Below are positions 35,909-44,051 of a stretch of DNA of 64,000 nucleotides, in pieces. Source of the DNA: Streptomyces sp. NBC_01235 (lineage in GTDB: Bacteria; Actinomycetota; Actinomycetes; Streptomycetales; Streptomycetaceae). Each line of letters begins with the position of its first letter. The first letter of the stretch is position 1. The stretch lies in NCBI RefSeq assembly GCF_035989285.1, contig NZ_CP108513.1, positions 4,712,001 through 4,776,000 of the forward strand. Direction: 5' to 3'. The notes below the pieces were generated by a model, which worked only from the letters and a program-made list of their open reading frames with translations, made no database searches and had not been told where the DNA came from. The translations under genes and the position numbers were made by a program.

Positions 35909-35937
35909 GGAACCCCCCGGTCAGGCCGGGGGGTTCC
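35909..35937 (+). terminator. Intrinsic terminator or attenuator after the peptide gene
   Basis: GGAACCCCCCGG-TCAGG-CCGGGGGGTTCC, a 12-bp perfect stem followed by TCCTTCTTGTT. It sits between the peptide gene and the arginase-like gene. Partial read-through would give excess peptide over enzyme, as in many precursor-first operons. Confidence 0.85.
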
Positions 35938-35959
35938 TCCTTCTTGTTAGGTCCGCGGC

Positions 35960-36697
35960 ATGCATCTCCTAGTGATCGACTGGGACTTCTTCTTTCCGAC
36001 TCCGACGGCCGGCGCTCCCCTTGGGGTCGACTCCCACCTGTACGCGTGGCCCATCGCTGAGGATGCAACGCATGTCGAAGTCATCTGGCTTCGGCGCGTG
36101 CGCGCCTTCATGGATGCCGGGGTGCCCCTGCCGCAGTGCAAAGGGTTCTCAGGTTTCTGGGATCGCTTCACCATTGCTCCGGAAGCCCCCCTCTTCTACG
36201 CCGACTCGAACGCGTGGGCCGGTCAGCTCTTCCCATCGAATGTGGGTGGAGAGGGGCCATGGGAATCAGTGCACCTCTACGACGCTCACCACGACTGCGG
36301 GTATCAGCAGAACCATCGCACCTTCGAGGAGTGGCAAGCCAAGGGTCCGATCAGCGCGGAGAACTGGCTTCTGGCCCACTATTGGAACGGGTCTCGGGTC
36401 TTCGTGCACTTCCCTCCGTGGAGGGAGTCCATGACGCGTCCGAGCGAGCGGCCCCTTATTCCGGTGGGCATGACCATTGACGACGGCCACGCGCCGGCCG
36501 TCGCCTTCGACGCGGTTTTCCTGTGCCGCTCGGGAGCGTGGGTGCCTCCGTGGTGTGACGAGGAGTTCAGCAAGTTCCTGGCCGCATGCCCTGTGGCTCG
36601 GCGAGTGGAGATCCCTCAGAACCAATGGAACCAGCCCCGCCCGGACGTGGTCCGCATGGCCGAGGTCGAGCGGAGTATGAAGATCCAACGTGAATGA
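35960..36697 (+). CDS. Arginase/ureohydrolase-fold protein (UPF0489-like)
   Basis: The 245-residue protein has acidic and His motifs suited to a binuclear Mn site: VIDWDFFF (residues 5-12), HLYDAHHDCGY (about 108-118) and a C-terminal IDDGHAPAVAFDAVFLCRSGAWVPPW. This layout resembles UPF0489 proteins, a family that includes peptide arginases converting Arg to ornithine in ribosomal peptides (OspR type). The start MHLLVIDWD has only a weak AGG ribosome site, so translation may depend on the upstream peptide transcript. Identification is by pattern only; an uncharacterised hydrolase is the fallback. Confidence 0.55.
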   Translation: MHLLVIDWDFFFPTPTAGAPLGVDSHLYAWPIAEDATHVEVIWLRRVRAFMDAGVPLPQCKGFSGFWDRFTIAPEAPLFYADSNAWAGQLFPSNVGGEGPWESVHLYDAHHDCGYQQNHRTFEEWQAKGPISAENWLLAHYWNGSRVFVHFPPWRESMTRPSERPLIPVGMTIDDGHAPAVAFDAVFLCRSGAWVPPWCDEEFSKFLAACPVARRVEIPQNQWNQPRPDVVRMAEVERSMKIQRE

Positions 36698-36753
36698 ATG
36701 AATCAAGCTGTGACACTGGCCTGGCTACACCCGCCACGTCTCCGGGCCGCAGG

Positions 36754-36783
36754 AGAACCCCCATGGCGTCAACAGGGGGTTCT
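36754..36783 (+). terminator. Terminator after the arginase-like gene
   Basis: AGAACCCCC pairs with GGGGGTTCT around a 12-nt loop, followed by TCTGCTCC. Confidence 0.75.
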
Positions 36784-36891
36784 TCTGCTCCAGGCATATG
36801 CCAGACAGCACGGCGCCCCTGGCTGGGAGGCACGGGGGCGTCCAGCTGAGGCGGAGGAGTCATGCGGCTTCAGCCTGGTGGCTGTCCGGGT

Positions 36892-37006
36892 TCAGGACGC
36901 CCACAGCTCCGCCCACGCGTCCTGGTCGATGGACGGCAGTAGCGTTTCGAGCTGCTTGGAAACCCACTCGTCCACGGTCGGGTAGGTCTCAGTCTGCTTT
37001 AGCCAT
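36892..37006 (-). pseudogene. Possible frameshifted small ORF at the CBS 3' flank
   Basis: An ideal GGAGGAG ribosome site precedes ATG 37006, but that frame ends after MAKAD. The adjacent frame continues with QTETYPTVDEWVSKQLETLL, then PSIDQDAWAELWAS and a stop. Either a one-base change broke a ~38-residue protein, or the frame starts at an internal GTG. Codirectional with CBS, 41 bp after its stop. No homologue recognised. Confidence 0.4.
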
Positions 37007-37047
37007 GGTTCTCCTCCGCACAGGTCTTGTCCCGTAGGGACGTGTTG

Positions 37048-38436
37048 TCAGTCGGTGGAGTCGGCGAGGAAGGCCAAGAGGTCTTGGCGGGTGATCACTC
37101 CGGTGGGCTTGCCGTCCACCAGGACCACCGCCGCGTCCCGTCCTTCCAGCACGGACATCATCCGTGCTACCGGTTCTCCCGATCCGACGACCGGCAGTGG
37201 CGGGCTCATGTGCTTCTCGATCGGGTCTCCCGACCCGGCGCGATCGGCGAAGAGTGCGTGCAAGAGCACTCGTTCGTCCACGGCCCCGATCACTTCGGGG
37301 GCCATCACATCGGGATGCCCAGCTCCCTTGGCCACTACCGGCATCTGCGACACCCCGAACTCCCTCAGTACCTCGATCGCGTCCCCGACGGTCTCGTTGG
37401 GGTGCATGTGTACGAAGTTCGGGATGCCGCCTCCCTCCTTCTGCTTCAGCACGTCTCCTGCGGTCGGCTCCGTTGCCGTGTCTTCGCTGAACCCATGTTG
37501 GCCGATCCACTCGTCGTTGAAGATCTTGCTGAGGTAGCCGCGCCCGCTGTCGGGGAGGAGGACGACCACGACGTCGTCCGGGCCCAGCCGCTCGGCGACC
37601 CGCAGCGCCGCCACGACGGCCATCCCGCAGGAGCCGCCGACCAGCAGCCCCTCCTCCTTCGCGAGCCGGCGGGTCATCTGGAAGGAGTCCTTGTCGGACA
37701 CCGCGACGATCTCGTCGGCGACGGTCCGGTCGTAGGCGGTCGGCCAGAAGTCCTCGCCGACACCCTCGACGAGGTACGGCCGCCCGGAGCCGCCGGAGTA
37801 CACGGACCCCTCGGGGTCGGCGCCGACGACCTGCACCCGGCCCTCACTGGCGTCCTTCAGATACCGCCCGGTCCCGGAGATGGTGCCACCGGTGCCGACG
37901 CCCGCCACGAAGTGGGTGATCCGCCCCTCCGTCTGCTCCCACAGCTCGGGGCCGGTGGAGTGGTAGTGGGAGAGGGGGTTGTTGGGGTTGGAGTACTGGT
38001 CGGGCTTCCACGCGCCCGGAGTCTCACGCACCAGCCGGTCGGAGACGTTGTAGTAGGAGTCCGGGTGCTCCGGGTCCACGGCGGTCGGGCAGACCACGAC
38101 CTCGGCGCCGTACGCCCGCAGCACGTTGATCTTGTCCGTGGACACCTTGTCGGGGCACACGAAGATGCACTTGTACCCCTTCTGCTGCGCCACGATGGCC
38201 AGCCCGACCCCGGTGTTCCCACTGGTCGGCTCGACGATCGTGCCGCCCGGCTTCAGCTCCCCGCTCTTCTCGGCGGCCTCGATCATGCGCAGGGCGATGC
38301 GGTCCTTCACGGAACCGCCCGGGTTGAAGTACTCCACCTTGGCCAGGACGGTCGCCCGGATGCCCTTGGTCACGCTGTTGAGCTTCACCAGCGGGGTGTT
38401 GCCGACGAGGCTGATCATCGAGTCGTGGAATCGCAC
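37048..38436 (-). CDS. cbs: Cystathionine beta-synthase (restored, chimeric)
   Basis: A 462-residue PLP enzyme: FHDSMISLVGNTPLV, PLP Lys in FNPGGSVKDRIA, PTSGNTGVGLA, and a C-terminal CBS-domain pair (VHMHPNETVG...GKPTGVITRQDLLAFLADSTD). It condenses serine and homocysteine to cystathionine; the CBS pair is regulatory. The GTG at 38436 follows GGAG at 6 bp. Residues after about 310 (GQHGF onward) are supplied by the integrated element and differ from the displaced host end at 30552-31010. The enzyme is thus a host/element chimera with an intact frame. Confidence 0.95.
   Translation of the reverse strand: MRFHDSMISLVGNTPLVKLNSVTKGIRATVLAKVEYFNPGGSVKDRIALRMIEAAEKSGELKPGGTIVEPTSGNTGVGLAIVAQQKGYKCIFVCPDKVSTDKINVLRAYGAEVVVCPTAVDPEHPDSYYNVSDRLVRETPGAWKPDQYSNPNNPLSHYHSTGPELWEQTEGRITHFVAGVGTGGTISGTGRYLKDASEGRVQVVGADPEGSVYSGGSGRPYLVEGVGEDFWPTAYDRTVADEIVAVSDKDSFQMTRRLAKEEGLLVGGSCGMAVVAALRVAERLGPDDVVVVLLPDSGRGYLSKIFNDEWIGQHGFSEDTATEPTAGDVLKQKEGGGIPNFVHMHPNETVGDAIEVLREFGVSQMPVVAKGAGHPDVMAPEVIGAVDERVLLHALFADRAGSGDPIEKHMSPPLPVVGSGEPVARMMSVLEGRDAAVVLVDGKPTGVITRQDLLAFLADSTD
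37505..37507. other. Right attachment site core (attR) inside CBS
   Basis: GTTGGCCG-ATC-CACTCGTC, the counterpart of the left core at 31009-31011. It falls at the Trp-Ile codons of CBS (Trp-Met in the host end), so recombination keeps the reading frame. Confidence 0.65.
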
Positions 38437-38598
38437 CGTTGTCTCCGGTTGCTTGCAAAAACTGTGGTCGTAGTGGTGAAGCCAGCCTACGGGGCAGGTC
38501 ACGACCGGGGTGGCACGTTCACTCCTGGTGGAGATTGGGCGACGGTCCGTACGGGGCAAGGAGTGGGTGTACGGACACGAGGAGGTGGCGTCGAGGAA

Positions 38599-39629
38599 TG
38601 ACGAGCATGTCGAGGGCGAGAGTGGCCCGGCGCATCGCGGCCGGCGCGGCCTATGGCGGCGGCGGCATCGGGCTGGCCGGAGCGGCGGCGGTCGGACTGG
38701 TACTGGCGGAGGTGCATCTGGCGCGCCGCCAGGTCAACAACGGGGCGCATCCGCACGTCCCGCAGGCGGACGGCCGCTACGGCCTCGCCTACGACGCCCC
38801 GGGTCCCGGCATGGAACCCCTGCGACTGACGATGCTGGGCGACTCCACGGCGGCGGGCCAGGGCGTCCACCGCTCCGGACAGACCCCGGGCGCCCTGCTG
38901 GCCTCCGGCCTTGCTGCGGTCGCGGAACGCCCCGTGGAACTGCGCAACGTGGCGCTCCCCGGCGCGCGGTCCGACGACCTCGACCGGCAGGTCGCGCTGG
39001 TCCTCGGGGACGCCGATCGGGTGCCCGACATCTGCGTGATCATGATCGGCGCGAACGACGTGACCCACCGGATGCCGCCCACCCGCTCGGTGCGCCACCT
39101 GTCCTCGGCGGTACGGCGGCTGCGCACGGCCGGCGCGGAGGTCGTCGTCGGCACCTGCCCCGACCTGGGCACGATCGAGCCGGTCCAGCAGCCCCTGCGC
39201 TGGCTGGCCCGCCGGGCGTCCCGCCAGCTGGCGGCGGCCCAGACGATCGGCACCGTCGAACAGGGCGGCCGCACGGTGTCCCTGGGCGATCTGCTGGGCC
39301 CCGAGTTCGAGGCGAACCCGCGCGAGCTGTTCGGCCCCGACCACTACCACCCCTCGGCGGAGGGCTACGCGACGGCGGCGATGGCGGTCCTGCCCACGGT
39401 CTGCGCGGCCCTCGGCCTCTGGCCGGCGGACGAGGAACGCCCGGACGTCTCCCGCCGCGAGGGTTTCCTGCCGGTGGCCCGAGCGGCGGCGGAAGCGGCG
39501 TCGGAGGCCGGCACGGAGGTCGCGGCGGCGATGCCGACGGGGCCGCGGGGGCCTTGGGCGCTGCTGAAGCGGCGCAGGCGACGCCGGGTGACCGAACCGG
39601 AGCGGGCGCCCGCCGCCCCCTCGCCCTGA
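38599..39629 (+). CDS. SGNH/GDSL-family hydrolase
   Basis: The 343-residue protein has an N-terminal membrane or signal segment (IAAGAAYGGGGIGLAGAAAVGLVLAEV), then SGNH blocks: LTMLGDSTAAG (Ser), VMIGANDVTHRM (Gly/Asn) and DHYHPSAEGY (Asp/His). A basic RRRRRR near the C terminus follows a low-complexity region. A lipase/esterase acting outside the membrane is likely. The start is ATG 38599 or 38608. Confidence 0.9.
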
Positions 39630-39727
39630 CCCGCACCTGAGGGCTCCGCCCCCGGACCCCCGACCTCATGCCCCCGCCACCCACCACCCGACTCCGTCAG
39701 ACAGAAAGCGAACCGGACAACGAACCA

Positions 39728-39741
39728 AGCAAGCGCTTAGA
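39728..39741. promoter_or_regulatory. AAGCGCTT palindrome upstream of the thiolase gene
   Basis: AGCAAGCGCTTAGA centres on a perfect 8-bp dyad (39731-39738), 110 bp before the thiolase start. A candidate TetR-type operator for fatty-acid metabolism; regulator not identified. Confidence 0.4.
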
Positions 39742-39847
39742 AAGTGCGGTCAGGGTCACACCGCAACTCCCGTGACCCAGGCCATACGTACGGGTAACTT
39801 CCCAAGCAGCCGTGCCCGTACGAACCCCTGAAGCCAATGGAGCCGTG

Positions 39848-41068
39848 ATGCCCGAAGCCGTCATCGTCTCGACCGCCCGCTCGCCCATCGGACGCGCTTT
39901 CAAGGGCTCCCTGAAGGACCTGCGCCCGGACGACCTCACCGCCACCATCATCCAGGCGGCCCTCGCCAAGGTCCCCGAGCTGGACCCGAGGGACATCGAC
40001 GACCTGATGCTCGGCTGCGGTCTGCCCGGCGGGGAGCAGGGCAACAACCTGGGCCGCATCGTGGCCGTGCAGATGGGGATGGACCACCTGCCCGGCTGCA
40101 CGGTCACGCGCTACTGTTCCTCCTCGCTCCAGACGAGCCGCATGGCCCTGCACGCCATCAAGGCCGGCGAGGGCGACGTCTTCATCTCGGCCGGCGTCGA
40201 GATGGTCTCCCGGTTCACGAAGGGCAACTCCGACAGCCTGCCGGACACGCACAACCCGTTCTTCGCCGAGGCCGAGGCCCGCACCGCGGCCGTCGCCGAG
40301 CAGGAGGGCACGACCTGGCACGACCCGCGCGAGGACGGCCTCGTCCCCGACGCCTACATCGCGATGGGCCAGACCGCCGAGAACCTCGCCCGTTCCAAGG
40401 GCATCACCCGGCAGGACATGGACGAGTTCGGCGTCCGCTCCCAGAACCTCGCCGAGGAGGCCATCAAGAACGGCTTCTGGGAGCGCGAGATCACCCCGGT
40501 GACGCTGCCCGACGGCACGGTCGTCAGCAAGGACGACGGTCCGCGCGCCGGCGTCACACTGGAGGGCGTGCAGGGCCTGAAGCCGGTCTTCCGCCCCGAC
40601 GGCATGGTCACCGCCGCCAACTGCTGCCCGCTGAACGACGGCGCCGCCGCGGTCGTCATCATGAGCGACACCAAGGCCCGCGAGCTCGGCCTCACCCCGC
40701 TCGCCCGCATCGTGTCCACCGGCGTCTCCGGCCTCTCCCCCGAGATCATGGGCCTCGGCCCGGTCGACGCGAGCAACCAGGCGCTGCGCCGTGCCGGCCT
40801 CACCATCGACGACATCGACCTGGTCGAGATCAACGAGGCGTTCGCCGCCCAGGTGATCCCCTCCTACCGCGACCTCGGCATCGACCCCGACAAGCTGAAC
40901 GTCAACGGCGGCGCCATCGCCGTCGGCCACCCCTTCGGCATGACGGGCGCCCGCATCACCGGCACGCTGATCAACTCGCTCCAGTTCCACGACAAGCAGT
41001 TCGGTCTGGAGACGATGTGCGTCGGCGGCGGCCAGGGCATGGCGATGGTCATCGAGCGCCTCAGCTGA
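39848..41068 (+). CDS. Acetyl-CoA acetyltransferase / thiolase
   Basis: The 406-residue thiolase has the acyl-Cys in VTRYCSSSLQT (about residue 90), EINEAFAAQ, the GGAIAVGHPFGMTGAR His motif and the second Cys in MCVGGGQGMA. It condenses or cleaves acetoacetyl-CoA or longer 3-ketoacyl-CoA. ATG follows ATGGAGCCGTG. Monocistronic. Confidence 0.95.
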   Translation: MPEAVIVSTARSPIGRAFKGSLKDLRPDDLTATIIQAALAKVPELDPRDIDDLMLGCGLPGGEQGNNLGRIVAVQMGMDHLPGCTVTRYCSSSLQTSRMALHAIKAGEGDVFISAGVEMVSRFTKGNSDSLPDTHNPFFAEAEARTAAVAEQEGTTWHDPREDGLVPDAYIAMGQTAENLARSKGITRQDMDEFGVRSQNLAEEAIKNGFWEREITPVTLPDGTVVSKDDGPRAGVTLEGVQGLKPVFRPDGMVTAANCCPLNDGAAAVVIMSDTKARELGLTPLARIVSTGVSGLSPEIMGLGPVDASNQALRRAGLTIDDIDLVEINEAFAAQVIPSYRDLGIDPDKLNVNGGAIAVGHPFGMTGARITGTLINSLQFHDKQFGLETMCVGGGQGMAMVIERLS

Positions 41069-41338
41069 GTCCCTGGGTGACCGTTGCGGCACCCACCGTG
41101 ACCGGATGGCCCGGAGTCCGGAAAGCACCTGGACTTCGGGCCGTTTTGTGATCCAATCTCCCTCAGGATGTGACCTATCTCCCTCCCGGAGGGATTTACG
41201 CAGCTCAGCGCGTTTCACCATTGACCCACAGGCCCAAAGTCCTGTCCGTTTCGTGACGTTACGCACTGACAGCTGGATAGTCCACCCTTCAAGCTGATGT
41301 AGGAAGTCGGGGGTCGACTTTGAACCGGGAGTACGTCA

Positions 41339-42130
41339 GTGAGCGCCATGCCGATCGCCTTGTTGGTCACCACGGCCGCCACGGGCGCCGTGGGCGTCGC
41401 CGTCCTGCGCACCCTCATGCAGTTGCGCCGACAGGTCGCCGCCCTGCACACCCAGCTCGCCGAGAACCACGCCACGGAGTTGCGCGGCAGGGTTCCGGCC
41501 GCCCGAACCACCGCCGACGCGGCTGAGATACGCGCCGCGGTGGCCGAGGCGCTCGCGGAGGAGCGGGAGCGGGAGCTGGCCGAGGCACGCGCGTTCTGGG
41601 CCGCCCAGGAGGCGCGTGACGCCTCCGACGCCCCCTCCCTGCTGGGTCTGCCGGACAGCGAGCTGTTCCTGCCCCGTCAGGCCGACTTCGTGGGGCTGGA
41701 GCCCCTGGAGCCGGTGACGGAGACGACCGCGGACGCCGACGAGTTCGCCGGGGATTCCCCCGAACTGGCCGCGGCCCGCCGCCGCCACCCGTCCCACCCG
41801 GACTTCGTGCCCGTCCAGTCACCGATGGTCAACGACCACGAGCGCACCGTCGCCACCCTCGAGGAACTGGCCGCGTCCCGCATCGAGCTGACCGACGTCC
41901 GCCCGGGCCCGCTCGGCACCCTCGACGTCTACGTCTTCGCCGACGGCACCACCCTCTGCATGACCCCGGGCCACCGGGAGACGGCGGAACGTCTCGCCAC
42001 GGCCCTCACCGCCGGCGAAACCCCGTTCCTGCTGGGCGGCTCGGGCATCTCGGGCGCCTACACCCTGACCTTCCAGTGCGGCCCGGAGAACGTCTACATC
42101 CTGGCGGACCGGGTCATAGCGAGCCTGTGA
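41339..42130 (+). CDS. Membrane-anchored protein of unknown function
   Basis: The 263-residue protein has one N-terminal hydrophobic helix (PIALLVTTAATGAVGVAVLRTL), a Glu/Ala-rich coiled coil (about 45-95), an acidic linker, and a C-terminal globular domain (RIELTDVRPGPLGTLDVYVFADGTTLCMTPGHRETAERLATAL...YTLTFQCGPENVYILADRVIASL). Conserved in Streptomyces to my recollection; no family name. GTG at 41339 has GGGAG at 7 bp. Confidence 0.75.
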   Translation: MSAMPIALLVTTAATGAVGVAVLRTLMQLRRQVAALHTQLAENHATELRGRVPAARTTADAAEIRAAVAEALAEERERELAEARAFWAAQEARDASDAPSLLGLPDSELFLPRQADFVGLEPLEPVTETTADADEFAGDSPELAAARRRHPSHPDFVPVQSPMVNDHERTVATLEELAASRIELTDVRPGPLGTLDVYVFADGTTLCMTPGHRETAERLATALTAGETPFLLGGSGISGAYTLTFQCGPENVYILADRVIASL

Positions 42131-42160
42131 GCCCGTGCGGCCCACCCTCCCGCCCGAAGA

Positions 42161-42472
42161 TCACACCCCCGCACGCTTCTGCGCCTGCGCCACCAGCTCG
42201 ACGGCTTCCTCGACCTGGCCCTCGTCCGTGAGGACGAGGGCCAAGTCGTGCACGGCGACGGTGATTTGATCGGCGGCGGCGAACATCCCGACGTCGGGCA
42301 TCTCCCTGGGCTCGGCGCCGGGCTCCTCGATCGTCTGCGCCCACCGGGCCAACTGCCTGGCCAGTGCCAGCGCTTCCGCGGCAGCGCCTCTCTGCAGCCG
42401 GCTCTGCGGAGCGGCACGCAGACGATCGGCGAAGTGATCCACCGCACGGGTCAGGGACGTCGTATCCACCAC
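42161..42472 (-). CDS. Small helical protein of unknown function
   Basis: The 103-residue protein is predicted all-helical (LTRAVDHFADRLRAAPQSRL...ALALARQLARWAQTIEE...TVAVHDLALVLTDEGQVEEAVELVAQAQKRAG). The start GTG may be leaderless, with TAGTCT about 9 bases upstream. Convergent with 41339, divergent from 42577. Confidence 0.6.
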   Translation of the reverse strand: MVDTTSLTRAVDHFADRLRAAPQSRLQRGAAAEALALARQLARWAQTIEEPGAEPREMPDVGMFAAADQITVAVHDLALVLTDEGQVEEAVELVAQAQKRAGV

Positions 42473-42576
42473 GCCGCGAGACTACGCGTCGGACCGGGAC
42501 TGTTGCCAACAGGCGAACACTCAGGCACCGTGACCTGAAGGACCGGCTTACATCCCCTTTGCTACCGGAGGCGCCG

Positions 42577-42804
42577 ATGTCCCATGTCCTCTCCGAGGAG
42601 ACCCACCGCAACATACTGGCCCGCATCCCCCACTGCACCGGTCGTGAAGTCTCCGACTGGCTGCGCACCGTCGACGAAGGCCCCGCTCTCCGCTTCGAGG
42701 AGAAGGTCAGCTGGCTACGCGCCGAGCACAACCTCGCGTACGGCCACGCCAAGGCGATCATCCACGAGTACGACCTGAGGAGGGCCGCGCGCAAACTCCT
42801 CTAG
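42577..42804 (+). CDS. DUF4287-type small protein
   Basis: The 75-residue protein has HRNILARIPHCTGREVSDWLRTVDEGPALRFEEKVSWLRAEHNLAYGHAKAIIHEYD, the DUF4287 pattern. ATG follows CGGAGG at 5 bp. Function unknown. Confidence 0.8.
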   Translation: MSHVLSEETHRNILARIPHCTGREVSDWLRTVDEGPALRFEEKVSWLRAEHNLAYGHAKAIIHEYDLRRAARKLL

Positions 42805-42865
42805 GGCCTGCCCGGCCGGACAGGCCTCGGGCGCACACGCGACACACCACCACGCCGGACACGAC

Positions 42866-42897
42866 GAAGGGCCCCGGGACGGATCCCGGGGCCCTTC
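42866..42897. terminator. Perfect 14-bp terminator hairpin
   Basis: GAAGGGCCCCGGGA-CGGA-TCCCGGGGCCCTTC between the convergent DUF4287 and Bax1-family genes. A smaller GGCCTG...CAGGCC hairpin precedes it at about 42807. Confidence 0.9.
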
Positions 42898-42913
42898 CGT
42901 GCGCTTGTCGGCG

Positions 42914-43810
42914 CTAGTCGCTGCTGTTGAGAATCGCCAGGAGTCGCAGGAACTCCATGTAGATCCACACCAGCGTCATGGTGAGGCCGAAGGCGGCGAG
43001 CCAGGCCTCCTCACGCGGGGCGCCGTACGCGATGCCGTCCTCGACCTGCTTGAAGTCCAGGGCGAGGAAGCAGGCGCCGAGGATGATGCCGATGACGCCG
43101 AACACGACGCCCAGGGCACCACTGCGGAAGCCGAGGCCGTCACCGCCGCCGAAGACCGTGAACAGCAGGTTCACCGCCATCAGCAGGACGAAGCCGAGCG
43201 CGGCGGCCATCACGAAACCGTAGAAGCGACGGTTGACGCGGATCCAGCCCGCCTTGTACGCCACGAGCACACCGGCGAAGACCGCCATCGTGCCCATCAC
43301 GGCCTGGGCGACCACGCCGTCCGCGATGTACGTGGACACCGCGCTGGAGATCACGCCGAGGAACACGCCCTCGAGGGCGGCGTACGACAGGATCAGCGCG
43401 GGGGCCGGGCGGCGCTTGAACGACTGGACCAGGGCCAGCACCATCGCGACCAGACCGGCGCCGACGGCGATGCCGTACGACTTGCCGAGGTTGGCCTCGT
43501 CGACGGGCAGCAGCACCCAGGCCAGCACCGCGGTGACGACCACGGTGCCGAGCGTGGTCGCGGTGCGCGCGACGACGTCGTCCATGGTCATCCGGCCGGT
43601 GGCGACCGGGGCCTGCGGCGGGGCGCCGTACTGCAGGTCCTGCTGGGCGTAGGGGTTCTGCGCGTACGGGTTGCCGGCCTGCTGGGCGTAGGGGTTGCCC
43701 GGCTGCGTGCCGACTGCGGGTCCCCCGGCCTGCGGCGCGGCGTTGAAGCCCGCGTAGCCGTTGTCGCGGCTGAACCCCCGTCGCGAGAAGACCGGGTTTC
43801 TGCTCCTCAT
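42914..43810 (-). CDS. Bax1/BI-1-like integral membrane protein (YccA/Bax inhibitor family)
   Basis: The 298-residue protein has a cytosolic Gly/Gln/Tyr-rich N terminus with NPYAQQ repeats, then seven hydrophobic helices (TLGTVVVTAVLAWVLL ... LVWIYMEFLRLLAIL). This matches the actinobacterial Bax1-I family. ATG at 43810 follows GGAGGAG. Possible ion-leak or stress role by analogy. Confidence 0.88.
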   Translation of the reverse strand: MRSRNPVFSRRGFSRDNGYAGFNAAPQAGGPAVGTQPGNPYAQQAGNPYAQNPYAQQDLQYGAPPQAPVATGRMTMDDVVARTATTLGTVVVTAVLAWVLLPVDEANLGKSYGIAVGAGLVAMVLALVQSFKRRPAPALILSYAALEGVFLGVISSAVSTYIADGVVAQAVMGTMAVFAGVLVAYKAGWIRVNRRFYGFVMAAALGFVLLMAVNLLFTVFGGGDGLGFRSGALGVVFGVIGIILGACFLALDFKQVEDGIAYGAPREEAWLAAFGLTMTLVWIYMEFLRLLAILNSSD

Positions 43811-44051
43811 TGCACTCCTCCATGGCCACACTGCGCGGCCTTGGCTCAAGGGTAATAGGTAGGCAAAGGATTGACCCTAGTGCTTGGGGAGGATCTTTCC
43901 CTCGTGCTGCTGGCCAACACGCTACGCGGCGTGGTGATTCCCAGCACAGGAGGGCTCTATTCATGACCAACCTGGAACATGGCCGGAACCGGGCGGAGAT
44001 CGGACGAGACCGAACGAGCCGCCACGAGCCCCGACGAGCCCGGCCGTTCGA

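Larger units (their letters stand above)
31011..37506. mobile_element. 6.5-kb serine-recombinase integrative element inserted in the CBS gene
   Basis: Bounded by matching attachment cores inside cystathionine beta-synthase. It carries a large serine recombinase next to the left end, a regulatory set (DUF397, XRE-DUF5753, DUF6879), small unknown proteins, a 39-codon peptide gene, an arginase-like gene, and a replacement 3' end for CBS. GC content looks lower than the flanks. No replication, transfer or virion genes were found, so it is a cargo island or a reduced phage/plasmid remnant rather than a full ICE. Confidence 0.85.

Noticed and set aside
36698..36985. 95-codon plus-strand ORF after the arginase-like gene
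   Set aside because: It runs through a terminator hairpin, has no good ribosome site, and overlaps the better-looking minus-strand frame.
31011..37506. Conjugative element or prophage with structural genes
   Set aside because: No tra/FtsK-like, replication, capsid or portal genes were seen; only integrase, regulators and cargo.
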